A DNA stretch of 64,000 nucleotides, from NCBI GenBank assembly GCA_035304345.1, contig DATGQE010000070.1:1-64000 (forward strand), written 5' to 3'. The first letter of the stretch is position 1, and each line of letters opens with the position of its first letter. Position numbers and translations under genes: made by a program. This DNA is from IDS-8 sp035304345. GTDB taxonomy: Bacteria > Pseudomonadota > Gammaproteobacteria > Steroidobacterales > Woeseiaceae. Shown piece after piece: positions 26,468 to 36,577 of the stretch. The notes beneath the pieces are model-generated. The model was not told the origin of the DNA. It saw only the letters and a program-made list of their open reading frames with translations, and searched no databases.

Positions 26468-26680
26468 CGTCGATGACCGGCGTGCCGGTGACCGGTGAGG
26501 CACCGACGCCGCGGAACCCAACGGGGAGGCGGCGGTCAAATCAGGCACAAAGGTTGCAGCAAGAGGTGTCGAGGACACCCGAGAGTTTCTATGCCGTTGG
26601 AAGGTTGTCGTCACGACATTCCTATCCCCCGCCTTTCAACGGTTGCCTTGAGCCCGGCTTCGCCGGGCTCTTTTTTTTTT
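26468..26680 (+). ncRNA. Candidate structured small RNA after the response regulator
   Basis: The 384 bases from 26371 to 26754 hold no convincing gene. A sigma-70-like promoter TTGAAA (26434-26439) with a 16-base gap to CATGAT (26456-26461) predicts a start near 26468. Four stems then follow in order. ACCGG/CCGGT spans 26476-26489. ACCGACGCC (26502-26510) pairs GGCGGCGGT (26528-26536) with one mismatch. GGTGTC/GACACC spans 26565-26579. An 11-base stem CCGTTGGAAGG (26594-26604) with CCTTTCAACGG (26632-26642) encloses a small TGTCG/CGACA hairpin and a C-rich loop. A strong intrinsic terminator ends it. I cannot match it to a known family; read-through 3' UTR of the regulator mRNA is the alternative. 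Confidence 0.5.
26650..26680 (+). terminator. Intrinsic terminator 1 of 3
   Basis: GAGCCCGGC TTC GCCGGGCTC forms a nine-pair stem with a three-base loop (26650-26670), followed by ten T residues (26671-26680). It faces the plus strand and ends the RNA candidate or the oxyanion transcript. Confidence 0.93.
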
Positions 26681-26684
26681 GAGC

Positions 26685-26710
26685 AGCCCGGCTTCGCCGG
26701 GCTTTTTTTT
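26685..26710 (+). terminator. Intrinsic terminator 2 of 3
   Basis: The same hairpin AGCCCGGCTTCGCCGGGCT is followed by a run of T. It forms a tandem unit with the third copy, each preceded by GAGC. Confidence 0.9.
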
Positions 26711-26715
26711 GGAGC

Positions 26716-26742
26716 AGCCCGGCTTCGCCCGGGCTTTTTTTT
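26716..26742 (+). terminator. Intrinsic terminator 3 of 3
   Basis: AGCCCGG, loop CTTCGC, CCGGGCT and eight T residues. It differs from copies 1 and 2 by one inserted C in the loop side. It lies 12 bases from the 3' end of the converging glucosidase gene; in that direction the tract is A-rich, so it would not terminate the minus strand. Confidence 0.88.
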
Positions 26743-26754
26743 GGGTTTTCCCGA

Positions 26755-28662
<1,908 letters not shown>

Positions 28663-28762
28663 GCTGACCGTGGAGGGTGCCCGCGACCGCGCGCCGTTGT
28701 CAATCGCCGACAGTGCCGGGCGGTGCTCCTACAATGGGGGCAGCGAGACACGGGAGGGTGAG

Positions 28763-29479
28763 ATGACGTTACGGACGCGCACGATCGAATACCGGGACGG
28801 GGACGTGCTGCTCGAGGGCGAGCTCGCGTGCGACGATGCGGCGAGCGGGCCGCGCCCGGGCGTGCTGGTGGCGCACACCTGGCGGGGCCGGGGCGAGTTC
28901 GAGGCCGGCAAGGCCCGCGCACTGGCCGAGCTGGGCTACGCCGGCTTCGCGCTGGATCTCTACGGCAAGGGCGTGCGCGGCGGCAGCGTCGAGGAGAGCC
29001 GGGCGCTCATGCGGCCGTTCATGGAGGATCGTGGCCTGCTCGCACGCCGCATGCAGCTCGCGCTCGAGTGCCTGCGGGCGCAGGACGAGGTCGATCCTGC
29101 GCGCACGGCCGCCATCGGCTTCTGCTTCGGCGGTCTGTGCGTGCTCGACCTCGCCCGGAGCGGTGCCGACGTCGGCGGCGTCGTGAGCTTCCACGGCGTC
29201 CTGAAGCCGCCGGGCACGACGAGCGGGAACCGCATACGGGCGAAGGTGCTGGTGCTGCACGGCTGGGACGACCCGCTCGCGCCGCCGGACGAGCTCGTCG
29301 CCCTGGGGCGCGAGCTCACGGCGGCGGGCGCCGACTGGCAGATCCACGCGTTCGGCCACACCATGCACGGGTTCACCAACCCGCAGGCGAACGACCCGGC
29401 ATTCGGCACCGTCTACCAGCCGGACGCCGACCGCCGCTCGTGGCAACTGCTGGAGAGCTTCCTGCGCGAAGTCCTGTAG
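28763..29479 (+). CDS. Dienelactone hydrolase family protein
   Basis: This cytoplasmic alpha/beta hydrolase has 238 residues. The triad is visible as Cys121 in GFCFGG, Asp170 in HGWDDPLAPP and His202 in HTMHGF. Cysteine as nucleophile is the dienelactone-hydrolase hallmark. No chlorocatechol pathway genes are nearby, so the substrate is open; many such proteins are general esterases. A TACAAT -10 (28730-28735) and GGGAGG precede the ATG. Confidence 0.92.
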   Translation: MTLRTRTIEYRDGDVLLEGELACDDAASGPRPGVLVAHTWRGRGEFEAGKARALAELGYAGFALDLYGKGVRGGSVEESRALMRPFMEDRGLLARRMQLALECLRAQDEVDPARTAAIGFCFGGLCVLDLARSGADVGGVVSFHGVLKPPGTTSGNRIRAKVLVLHGWDDPLAPPDELVALGRELTAAGADWQIHAFGHTMHGFTNPQANDPAFGTVYQPDADRRSWQLLESFLREVL

Positions 29480-29552
29480 GCGCCCGCAGTGCGCGCTCCG
29501 GGACACCCTGTGATAGCCTTCGCCCCCTCTCCGGGAGCACGCGGAGCACACG

Positions 29553-31304
29553 ATGAAATACACGCACACGCTGGTTGCCTTCGGTCTCGTCCTTGCCACG
29601 GCCCTCGCCGCCTGCGGCGGGGAGGGGTCGCCCGGGCCGGCGGCGCCGCCCGGGACCGGTGCGTCCGGCGACGCGCCCCGTGCCGGCAATCCCGCGGCCG
29701 GGCAGGCAGCGGCCGAGATCACGGCCGACTACCTGCGGGCGGTCGTGAAGGAGCTTGCGGACGACAAGTACGAGGGGCGCGGCCCGGGCAGCCGCGGCGA
29801 CGAGGCGGCGCGCGCCTGGCTGGTCGCCGAGCTCGAGAAGCTCGGCCTCGAGCCGGGCGACGCCGACGGCGACTGGCAGCAGGAGTTCGAGCTCGTCGGC
29901 ATCACGACCGAGGCGCCTCCGGAATGGACGTTCCGGCGCGATGACGAAGAGCTCACGCTGGCGCACTGGGAGGAGTTCATCGCGTCCAGCGGCGTGCAGG
30001 CGGAGCGCGCGGTGCTCGAGGACGCGGAGCTCGTGTTCGTCGGTTACGGCATCCAGGCCCCCGAGTACGACTGGGACGACTTCAAGGGCCAGGACATGAA
30101 GGGCAAGGTGCTGCTCATCATGAACAACGATCCGGCCTGGGACCCGGACCTGTTCGCCGGCGAAACGCGCCTGTGGTACGGGCGCTGGGATTACAAGTAC
30201 CTCACGGCTGCGCGCAACGGTGCCGCGGGCGCAATCATCATCCACACCGAGCCGTCCGCCGGCTACCCGTTCCAGGTCGTGCAGACGTCGTGGACGGGCG
30301 AGCAGTTCGAGCTGCCCGCCGGCGACGAGCCGCGGGCCCAGGTCCAGGCCTGGGTGACGGAGGACGCCGCCCGTGCCCTGGTCGGGCTGGCCGGTCTCGA
30401 TCTCGACGCGCTGCGCGAAGCGGCGGACAACCGCGATTTCCGGCCCGTGCCGCTCGGCATCAGGACCTCGCTGGCATTGGACGTCTCCCTGAACCGCGTC
30501 GCGACCGCGAACGTGCTCGGCCTCATCCGCGGCAGCGACCCGCGGCTCGCCGACGAGGCGGTGATCTACACGGCGCACCACGATCACCTCGGGATCGGTA
30601 CGCCGGACGCGAGCGGCGACCGGATCTACAACGGCGCCATGGACAACGCGTCCGGCGTGGCACAGGTGCTCGCGATCGCGAAGGCCCTCAAGGCGCTGCC
30701 GCAGCCGCCGCGGCGCTCGGTGCTGTTCGCGTTCGTCGGCGCCGAGGAACAGGGCCTGCTCGGCTCACAGTACTATGCCGCAAACCCGACGTTTCCCGCG
30801 GGCAAGATCGCCGCGAACCTCAATTACGACGGCGGCAACATCTGGGGGCACACGCACGACGTCACCTACATCGGTCTCGGCAAGTCGACGATCGACCACA
30901 TCGTGGAGGCGGTTGCGAAGGAACAGGGTCGGGTCGTGAAGCCCGACCAGTTCCCCGACCGGGGCTACTTCTACCGTTCCGACCAGTTCAGCTTTGCGCG
31001 CATCGGCGTGCCCGCGATGTACCTCGACACCGGCACCGACTTCGTGGACCGGCCCGAGGGCTGGGGCAGGGAGCAGGTCAATCATTACACCAGCGTCAAC
31101 TACCACCAGCCTAGCGACGAGTTCGACGACAGCTGGAACTTCGACGGCATGATCCAGGATACGTTGCTCGGCTATTGGACCGGCCTCGCCCTCGCAAACG
31201 CCGACGAGATGCCGAAATGGAACCCGGGCGACGAGTTCGAGGCGGCGCGCCTCGAGGCCATCGCGGCGCTCGAGGAACGGGAGCAGGAAGCGTCCGGGGA
31301 CTGA
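29553..31304 (+). CDS. M28 family zinc aminopeptidase, lipoprotein
   Basis: This exported peptidase of 583 residues has a lipobox ending at Cys21 (LAAC) and a linker rich in Gly, Pro and Ala. A PA-like insert (about 150-300, with VFVGYGIQAPEYDWDD) precedes the M28 catalytic domain: zinc ligands His345 (HHDHLG), Asp364 (MDNASG), Glu398-Glu399 (GAEEQG), Asp426 (YDGG) and a C-terminal His in NYHQPSDE. It probably trims peptides in the periplasm or at the outer membrane. A paralogue with the same layout is at 58938-60653. A short GGAG precedes the ATG. Confidence 0.93.
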   Translation: MKYTHTLVAFGLVLATALAACGGEGSPGPAAPPGTGASGDAPRAGNPAAGQAAAEITADYLRAVVKELADDKYEGRGPGSRGDEAARAWLVAELEKLGLEPGDADGDWQQEFELVGITTEAPPEWTFRRDDEELTLAHWEEFIASSGVQAERAVLEDAELVFVGYGIQAPEYDWDDFKGQDMKGKVLLIMNNDPAWDPDLFAGETRLWYGRWDYKYLTAARNGAAGAIIIHTEPSAGYPFQVVQTSWTGEQFELPAGDEPRAQVQAWVTEDAARALVGLAGLDLDALREAADNRDFRPVPLGIRTSLALDVSLNRVATANVLGLIRGSDPRLADEAVIYTAHHDHLGIGTPDASGDRIYNGAMDNASGVAQVLAIAKALKALPQPPRRSVLFAFVGAEEQGLLGSQYYAANPTFPAGKIAANLNYDGGNIWGHTHDVTYIGLGKSTIDHIVEAVAKEQGRVVKPDQFPDRGYFYRSDQFSFARIGVPAMYLDTGTDFVDRPEGWGREQVNHYTSVNYHQPSDEFDDSWNFDGMIQDTLLGYWTGLALANADEMPKWNPGDEFEAARLEAIAALEEREQEASGD

Positions 31305-31311
31305 TGCGGGC

Positions 31312-32652
31312 TCACGAGCGTCCGGGCGGGTGCCCGGACGCTCGCGTCGCCTCGCGCGCCCGCGCGGCACGGGCGGCGAGCGCGAAGAGGAGCAGGCCGC
31401 CCACGAGCAGCAGGCCGGTCATCCTCCATGCCGCCGGTTCCGACTGGAACGCCACCCAGGCGCAAAGCGCGAGCGCGACCACGGGAATGACCGGTCCTCC
31501 CCTCAGGCGGAATGCGCGTGCGCGTGCCTCTGCATCCGCGCGCCGGCGAATCACCGGCAGTGCCGCGATGCACAGCCCGTAGACGATCAGGCGCGTCAGC
31601 GAGCTGGCGGCGGCGAGCCAGAAGAAAGAGCCCGTGACCGCGAACAACGTCGCGAGCACGCCCAGGAACACGATGGAGTTGCCGGGCGTGCGGAAGCGCG
31701 GGTGCACGCGCGCGAACCACGCCGGGAGCAGCCGCTGCTCCGCGAGCGCGTAGGTGAGCCGCGGCACCGTGAGCATGTTGCTCGCGAGATTCCCGCCGAT
31801 GGAGAAGATCGCCGCCGCGGTGATGGCCGCCGCGCCCGCCGGTCCCGCGAGCTCGCGCCCGAGGTCGACCAGCGTCGCGCGCGCCTCGCCGCCGCCGGGC
31901 AGCACGGCGACGTACACGAGCACGATGAGGAAGTACAGCGCCGCGGTCGCCGCGACCGTCGCGAGCAACGCGCGCGGCAGGTCGCGGCGCGGCCTCGCGG
32001 TTTCGCCGGCGGTGATCGTGGCGGCTTCGAACCCGACGTAGGCATAGATGAGCAGCAGCGTGGTGCCGCCGGGATCGGCGATCGCGAGCGCATCGGGCAG
32101 GAGGACGTCGCCGCCGACGTGCGGCAGCCCGAGCGCGACCAGCAGCAGGAGCGGCGCCAGCTTCAGCACCGTGAGCAGGCCGACCGTGCGCACGCCGTCC
32201 CTCACCCCGAGATAGTTCGCGACGACGAGCGCACCGCAGATCGCGACGATGGCCACGCCCCGGCCGAAGCCGCCCTCGAGCGGGCTCCACATCGTGGCGA
32301 GATAGATCACGAGCACGTTCGCGTTCGCGGCAAACGCCGTCATCCGGCTCAGGAAATAGAGCCAGCCGGACGTGAATCCGGCGAGGGGACCGAACGCCGT
32401 GCCGGCGTAGAGGACCGGGCCGCCCGAGTCGCGGAAGTAGCTCGCGAGCTCGGCCCAGGCGAGCACGATCGTGATGACGAGGAGCCCGCAGGCGAGGAAC
32501 AACCACGGGCTCAGCGCCCCGGCGCGCACGGCCACCTCGGACGGCAACGCGAAGATGCCGGCGCCCACCACCGAGTTCAGCACGACCAGCGCGGCGCCCA
32601 GCAGGCCGATGCCGCGGACCAGCGTCAGGCCTCCGATCCTGTCGTCACGCAT
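31312..32652 (-). CDS. APC superfamily amino acid permease
   Basis: This inner-membrane transporter of 446 residues has about twelve helices. The N-terminal VVGAGIFALPSEVAVRAG matches helix 1 of APC transporters, which holds the substrate-binding GAGIF. YAYVGFEAATITAGETARPRRDLPRAL is the conserved helix 6 to loop segment. GGGGGAAAG precedes the ATG. It converges on the M28 gene and is divergent from oligopeptidase B, so peptide breakdown and amino acid uptake genes sit together. Substrate is unknown. Confidence 0.9.
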   Translation of the reverse strand: MRDDRIGGLTLVRGIGLLGAALVVLNSVVGAGIFALPSEVAVRAGALSPWLFLACGLLVITIVLAWAELASYFRDSGGPVLYAGTAFGPLAGFTSGWLYFLSRMTAFAANANVLVIYLATMWSPLEGGFGRGVAIVAICGALVVANYLGVRDGVRTVGLLTVLKLAPLLLLVALGLPHVGGDVLLPDALAIADPGGTTLLLIYAYVGFEAATITAGETARPRRDLPRALLATVAATAALYFLIVLVYVAVLPGGGEARATLVDLGRELAGPAGAAAITAAAIFSIGGNLASNMLTVPRLTYALAEQRLLPAWFARVHPRFRTPGNSIVFLGVLATLFAVTGSFFWLAAASSLTRLIVYGLCIAALPVIRRRADAEARARAFRLRGGPVIPVVALALCAWVAFQSEPAAWRMTGLLLVGGLLLFALAARAARAREATRASGHPPGRS

Positions 32653-32775
32653 CGCTTTCCCCCGACCGAGTCGCGCGCCAGTAAATCACATCTCCAGGCC
32701 CGGTCACAGCCGCTCGCTTGGCGCGTGGCGGCGAATACGTCGATAATGCGCGTTCCCCACGGGCGGGAATCGACC

Positions 32776-34875
32776 ATGCACAGCAGACTCTGGCTTCTCG
32801 TCGCGGTGCTCGCCTGCGCCGCGTGTGACGTGAATGCACGCAAGGAACCCATGCCGGAAAAGAAACCCCACAAGCTCGAGATCCACGGCGATGTCCGCGT
32901 GGACGACTACTACTGGCTCCGGGAGCGCGACAATCCCGACGTGATCGCGTACCTCGAGGCGGAGAACGCCCACGCCGACAGCGTGATGGCCACGTACGCG
33001 GACCTGCACGAAACGGTGCTCGCGGAGCTCAAATCGCGCATCAAGCCGGAAGACGAGTCGGTACCGTTCCGCGACGGCGACTACTTCTACTACTTCCGCT
33101 ACGAGGAGGGAAAGGAGTATCCCGTCTATTGCCGCCGCAAAGGCAGTCTCGACGCGCCCGAGGAGGTCCTGCTCGACGTCAACGCAGGCGCCGCGGGTCA
33201 CGACTACTACTCGGTCAGGGGTTTCACCGTCAGCCCCGATCACACGAAAGCCGTTTACGGTGTCGATACGCGGGGCCGGCGCTTCTACACGCTGCATTTC
33301 CTGGATCTCGAGACCGGCGAGCCGCTGCCGGACGTCATCGAGAACGTCACCGGGAACGCCGAATGGGCGGCGGACAGCCGCACGCTCCTGTACGCGCGCC
33401 AGGACCCGGACACCCTGCGGTCGTACCAGGTCTGGCGGCACGAGCTCGGCGTGTCCGGGGACACGCTCGTCTACCAGGAGGACGACGAGGCCAACTCGCT
33501 GTGGGTCGAGAAGTCGCTCGCCGGCCGCTACCTGTTCCTGGTGAGCGCGGAGACGGTGTCGACCGAGGTACGGTACCTCCCGGCCGACGCACCCAATGAG
33601 GAGCCGCGCCTGTTCCTGCCGCGCTCCGGCGAGCACGAATACTTCGTGACCGACGGCGAAGACCGGTTCTACGTCCTGAGCAACGACGGCGCGGTGAATT
33701 TCCAGCTCTTCGAGGTGCCGCTCGACGATACCTCGCGCGAAGCCTGGAAAGCGGTCGTTCCGCATCGCGACAACGTGCTCATCGAATCGGTCGAGGTGCT
33801 GCGGAATTTCCTGGTGCTGAACACGATGGAGGATGGGCTCGCGCAGATCGAGGTCGTGTCGCGCGCGAACGGCGAGCGCTACAAGATCGCGTTCGACGAG
33901 CCCGCCTACACCGTGTACCCGAGCGACAACCACGTATATGACACGAAGACGTTGCGCTTCGTGTACGAATCGATGACTACCCCGGAATCCACCTTCGACT
34001 ACGACCTCGTCACCCGCGAGCGCACGTTGCTGAGGGAGGAGGAGGTGCCGGGCGGTTTCGACAAGTCGAACTACCGCGCGGAGCGCGTCTATGCCACGGC
34101 GCGTGACGGCACGAAGATCCCGGTCTCGATGGTGTACCGCAAGGGCATGGAAAAGAACGGCCGCAACCCGTTGCTGCAGTACGGCTACGGTGCCTACGGC
34201 ATCACGGTGGAGCCGGACTTCGACGCCGACCGCCTCACCTTGCTGGACCGGGGCTTTATCTACGCGATCGCCCACATCCGCGGCGGCTCACTGTACGGGC
34301 GCGAGTGGTATTACGCGGGACGCCAGCTCAGGAAGATGAACACGTTCACCGATTTCATCGACGTGAGCCGCTTCCTGATCGAGGAAGGCTATACCTCGCC
34401 CGAGCACCTGTACGCGTACGGCGGCAGTGCGGGAGGGCTGCTGATCGGCGCGGTCGTGAACATGGCGCCGGAGCTGTATCACGGCGTCGCGACCCGGGTG
34501 CCGTTCGTCGATGTCGTGACGACGATGCTCGACGAGAGCATACCGCTCACGACCTTCGAGTTCGACGAGTGGGGCAACCCGGCGGAGAAAGTGTTCTACG
34601 ACTACATGATGCAGTACTCGCCGTACGACAACGTGAAGCCGCAACGTTACCCGCACATGCTGGTCACCACCGGGCTGCACGATTCGCAGGTGCAGTACTG
34701 GGAGCCGGCGAAATGGGTCGCGAAGATTCGCGACCTCAAGACGGACGACAACCTGCTCCTGCTCAAGACCGACATGCAGGCCGGGCACAGCGGCAAGACC
34801 GGGCGCTTCAGGAGCCTGGAGGACACCGCGCTCGTCTACGCGTTCTTCCTGCACCTCGAGCGCAGCGAACGGTAG
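32776..34875 (+). CDS. ptrB: Oligopeptidase B (S9A), exported
   Basis: This prolyl-oligopeptidase family enzyme cleaves short peptides after Arg or Lys. The 699 residues comprise a signal with a lipobox-like region (Cys14 or Cys17), a seven-bladed beta-propeller (about 80-410) that gates access, and an alpha/beta hydrolase domain. The triad is Ser551 (GGSAGG), Asp636 (LHDSQVQ) and His671 (AGHSGKTGR). The Ser-Asp and Asp-His distances of 85 and 35 equal those of E. coli OpdB. Export is unusual because E. coli OpdB is cytosolic. The ATG at 32776 begins the signal peptide. Confidence 0.95.
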   Translation: MHSRLWLLVAVLACAACDVNARKEPMPEKKPHKLEIHGDVRVDDYYWLRERDNPDVIAYLEAENAHADSVMATYADLHETVLAELKSRIKPEDESVPFRDGDYFYYFRYEEGKEYPVYCRRKGSLDAPEEVLLDVNAGAAGHDYYSVRGFTVSPDHTKAVYGVDTRGRRFYTLHFLDLETGEPLPDVIENVTGNAEWAADSRTLLYARQDPDTLRSYQVWRHELGVSGDTLVYQEDDEANSLWVEKSLAGRYLFLVSAETVSTEVRYLPADAPNEEPRLFLPRSGEHEYFVTDGEDRFYVLSNDGAVNFQLFEVPLDDTSREAWKAVVPHRDNVLIESVEVLRNFLVLNTMEDGLAQIEVVSRANGERYKIAFDEPAYTVYPSDNHVYDTKTLRFVYESMTTPESTFDYDLVTRERTLLREEEVPGGFDKSNYRAERVYATARDGTKIPVSMVYRKGMEKNGRNPLLQYGYGAYGITVEPDFDADRLTLLDRGFIYAIAHIRGGSLYGREWYYAGRQLRKMNTFTDFIDVSRFLIEEGYTSPEHLYAYGGSAGGLLIGAVVNMAPELYHGVATRVPFVDVVTTMLDESIPLTTFEFDEWGNPAEKVFYDYMMQYSPYDNVKPQRYPHMLVTTGLHDSQVQYWEPAKWVAKIRDLKTDDNLLLLKTDMQAGHSGKTGRFRSLEDTALVYAFFLHLERSER

Positions 34876-34900
34876 GCCGCGCCGGCCGGGCGGCGCGCGC

Positions 34901-35818
34901 CTACGGCCGCACGATCAGCACGTCACAGGGAAGCTGGTCCAGAACGCGCTCGGCCGTGCTGCCGACGACGTCGCGCGAGCGCACGGAGCGCGCGAGGACG
35001 CCCATGACGACCACGTCCGCGTTGTCCTCGCGCGCCACCCAGGGCAAGAGCTCCAGCGGGCTGCCGGGAAGCTGCCGTGCGCGACCCGCCTCGATGCCGT
35101 GCTTCGCCGCGAGCGCGTCGAGGCGCCGGCGGTGTTCCCGCTCCAGGCGCTCGCTGATCTCTTCCGCCGGCAGGGGTGTCGGCTTGAACGCGAGCGCCGC
35201 GGCCGCGCCAATGCCGGCCAGCGGCTGGAACGCGTGCAGCAGGTGGACCTCGCCCCCGGAGGCGGCGGCCAGGGCCTTCGCCCGCTCGACGATGCGATCG
35301 TCGAGCTCGGCCGGCTCGTCCGCGGCGTGCACCGGATCGACGGCGGCAATGATGTGCGGACGCTCGGCGAGCGGCCGGGGCTTCACGAGCCACAGGGGAA
35401 ACGGACAGGTGCGGATGAGGTGCCAGTCCGTGTCCAGCAGGCTCGCCCGCTCGGCATCGCTGTGATAGCGCGTGCCCTTGACGACGTACAGCGGGTTGCG
35501 GTCGAGCGCGACATCCACGATGCCGTCCGCCAGCGGCCGCCGGTCCAGTATGCCCGTGACGACCTCTACACCGCGCTCGCGGGCGGGGGCGGCGAAATCG
35601 TCGAGCATCTGCCGCTGCACCTCGCGAATGCGTTCCGCGATCTCGCGTGCTTCGTTGGAGACGAACAGCGTCTCCGAAAGCGGCCCGACGTCGGGGTCAC
35701 ACAGCAGGATCTCGAGCCCTGCACCCTCGATCTCCGCGAGCCAAGTGGCGCGTTCGATCACTTCCCGGGGCACGATGTCGGGCTCGAGCACCGCCAGGAT
35801 GCGTTTGTCTGCGTTCAT
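34901..35818 (-). CDS. Tandem universal stress protein (UspE-like)
   Basis: This cytoplasmic protein of 305 residues has two Usp domains (about 5-145 and 155-305). Each begins with a hydrophobic strand (ILAVLEPD, HIIAAVDPVH). The second ends with the ATP-type Usp motif region MGVLARSVRSRDVVGSTAERVL followed by CDVLIV, i.e. G-x2-x-R-...-G-(S/T). The first domain lacks a clear motif. ATG 35818 was chosen because the upstream frame overlaps the divergent promoter. Usp proteins respond to starvation and oxidative stress; no partner is evident here. Confidence 0.92.
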   Translation of the reverse strand: MNADKRILAVLEPDIVPREVIERATWLAEIEGAGLEILLCDPDVGPLSETLFVSNEAREIAERIREVQRQMLDDFAAPARERGVEVVTGILDRRPLADGIVDVALDRNPLYVVKGTRYHSDAERASLLDTDWHLIRTCPFPLWLVKPRPLAERPHIIAAVDPVHAADEPAELDDRIVERAKALAAASGGEVHLLHAFQPLAGIGAAAALAFKPTPLPAEEISERLEREHRRRLDALAAKHGIEAGRARQLPGSPLELLPWVAREDNADVVVMGVLARSVRSRDVVGSTAERVLDQLPCDVLIVRP

Positions 35819-35869
35819 GGCCCGATGTTGCAGCGAACCCGCCCCGGCGTCAAACGACGGTGCGGATCG

Positions 35870-35878
35870 TGGGATAAT
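35870..35878 (+). promoter_or_regulatory. Extended -10 promoter for the deoxynucleoside kinase
   Basis: TGGGATAAT is an extended -10 with GATAAT five of six. It lies 56 bases before the kinase ATG in the divergent gap with the Usp gene. Confidence 0.5.
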
Positions 35879-35934
35879 GGCCGCCGCGGACCGGCGGCGA
35901 CGGTTCGCTCCGGCTCGAGGGACGTTCACCGCGC

Positions 35935-36564
35935 ATGCGTAAGACGATCGCCATTGCGGGCAACATGGGCAGCGGCAAGTCGACACTCGTCGAGTTCCTG
36001 AGCCGGAACTGGTCGATTGCCCCGTTCTACGAGCCGAACGAGCAGAATCCCTATTTGCCCGACTTCTACCGGGACATGCGCCGCTGGGCTTTCCATTCCC
36101 AGCTCTACTTCCTGGGCACCAAGTTCCGGTTGCACCAGGCGCTCGACCGCACGCCCGGCGTGTCGGTGCTGGACCGGACGATCTTCGAGGACGCGGAGGT
36201 GTTCGCGGCCGCGCTCCACGAGATGCGCTGCATCGATGCGCGCGACTGGGAGGTCTACCAGGACCTGTACCGCGCGATCCTGGGCGCGATCCGGCCGCCG
36301 GATCTCCTCATCTACCTGCGCTGCCCGATGCGCACCCTGCGCCGTCGCATCCGGCTGCGCGGCCGCCCGATGGAGCAGGCCGTGCCGCTGTCGTACCTCA
36401 AGCGGCTGGAGCGGCTGTACGAGCGCTGGATCGACTCCTACCGCATGAGCGAGGTCCTCGTGCTGGACACGGGCCGGCTCGATTACGTGACCGACCTCGT
36501 GCACCGCCTCGACGTGATCGAGCGCATCGAGGCCGTGCTGCCCGCCGGGCTCGGCACGGCCTGA
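35935..36564 (+). CDS. Deoxynucleoside kinase family protein
   Basis: This 209-residue enzyme phosphorylates deoxynucleosides for nucleotide salvage. It has the P-loop GNMGSGKST (9-17), the family LDRTIFEDAEVF segment (DRS-like motif), a YLRCPMRTLRRRIRLRGRP lid region with arginines, and a C-terminal VLVLDTGRLDY. The layout resembles the dGK/dAK subfamily used by bacteria and mitochondria. The exact base preference is not readable. Its stop codon lies in a CTGAG...CTCAG hairpin (36561-36581) that also covers the stop of the converging gene. Confidence 0.9.
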   Translation: MRKTIAIAGNMGSGKSTLVEFLSRNWSIAPFYEPNEQNPYLPDFYRDMRRWAFHSQLYFLGTKFRLHQALDRTPGVSVLDRTIFEDAEVFAAALHEMRCIDARDWEVYQDLYRAILGAIRPPDLLIYLRCPMRTLRRRIRLRGRPMEQAVPLSYLKRLERLYERWIDSYRMSEVLVLDTGRLDYVTDLVHRLDVIERIEAVLPAGLGTA

Positions 36565-36577
36565 GCGGCCGGCGGCC

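Noticed and set aside
26502..26511. Third copy of ACCGACGCCG as another promoter of the oxyanion block
   Set aside because: Only ten bases match, no TAGnAT follows at the right distance, and the bases are used in a predicted RNA stem.
26473..26682. A 69-codon frame in the gap after the response regulator
   Set aside because: It reads through the terminator hairpin and its T run (Phe repeats) and has no ribosome binding site; RNA structure explains the region better.
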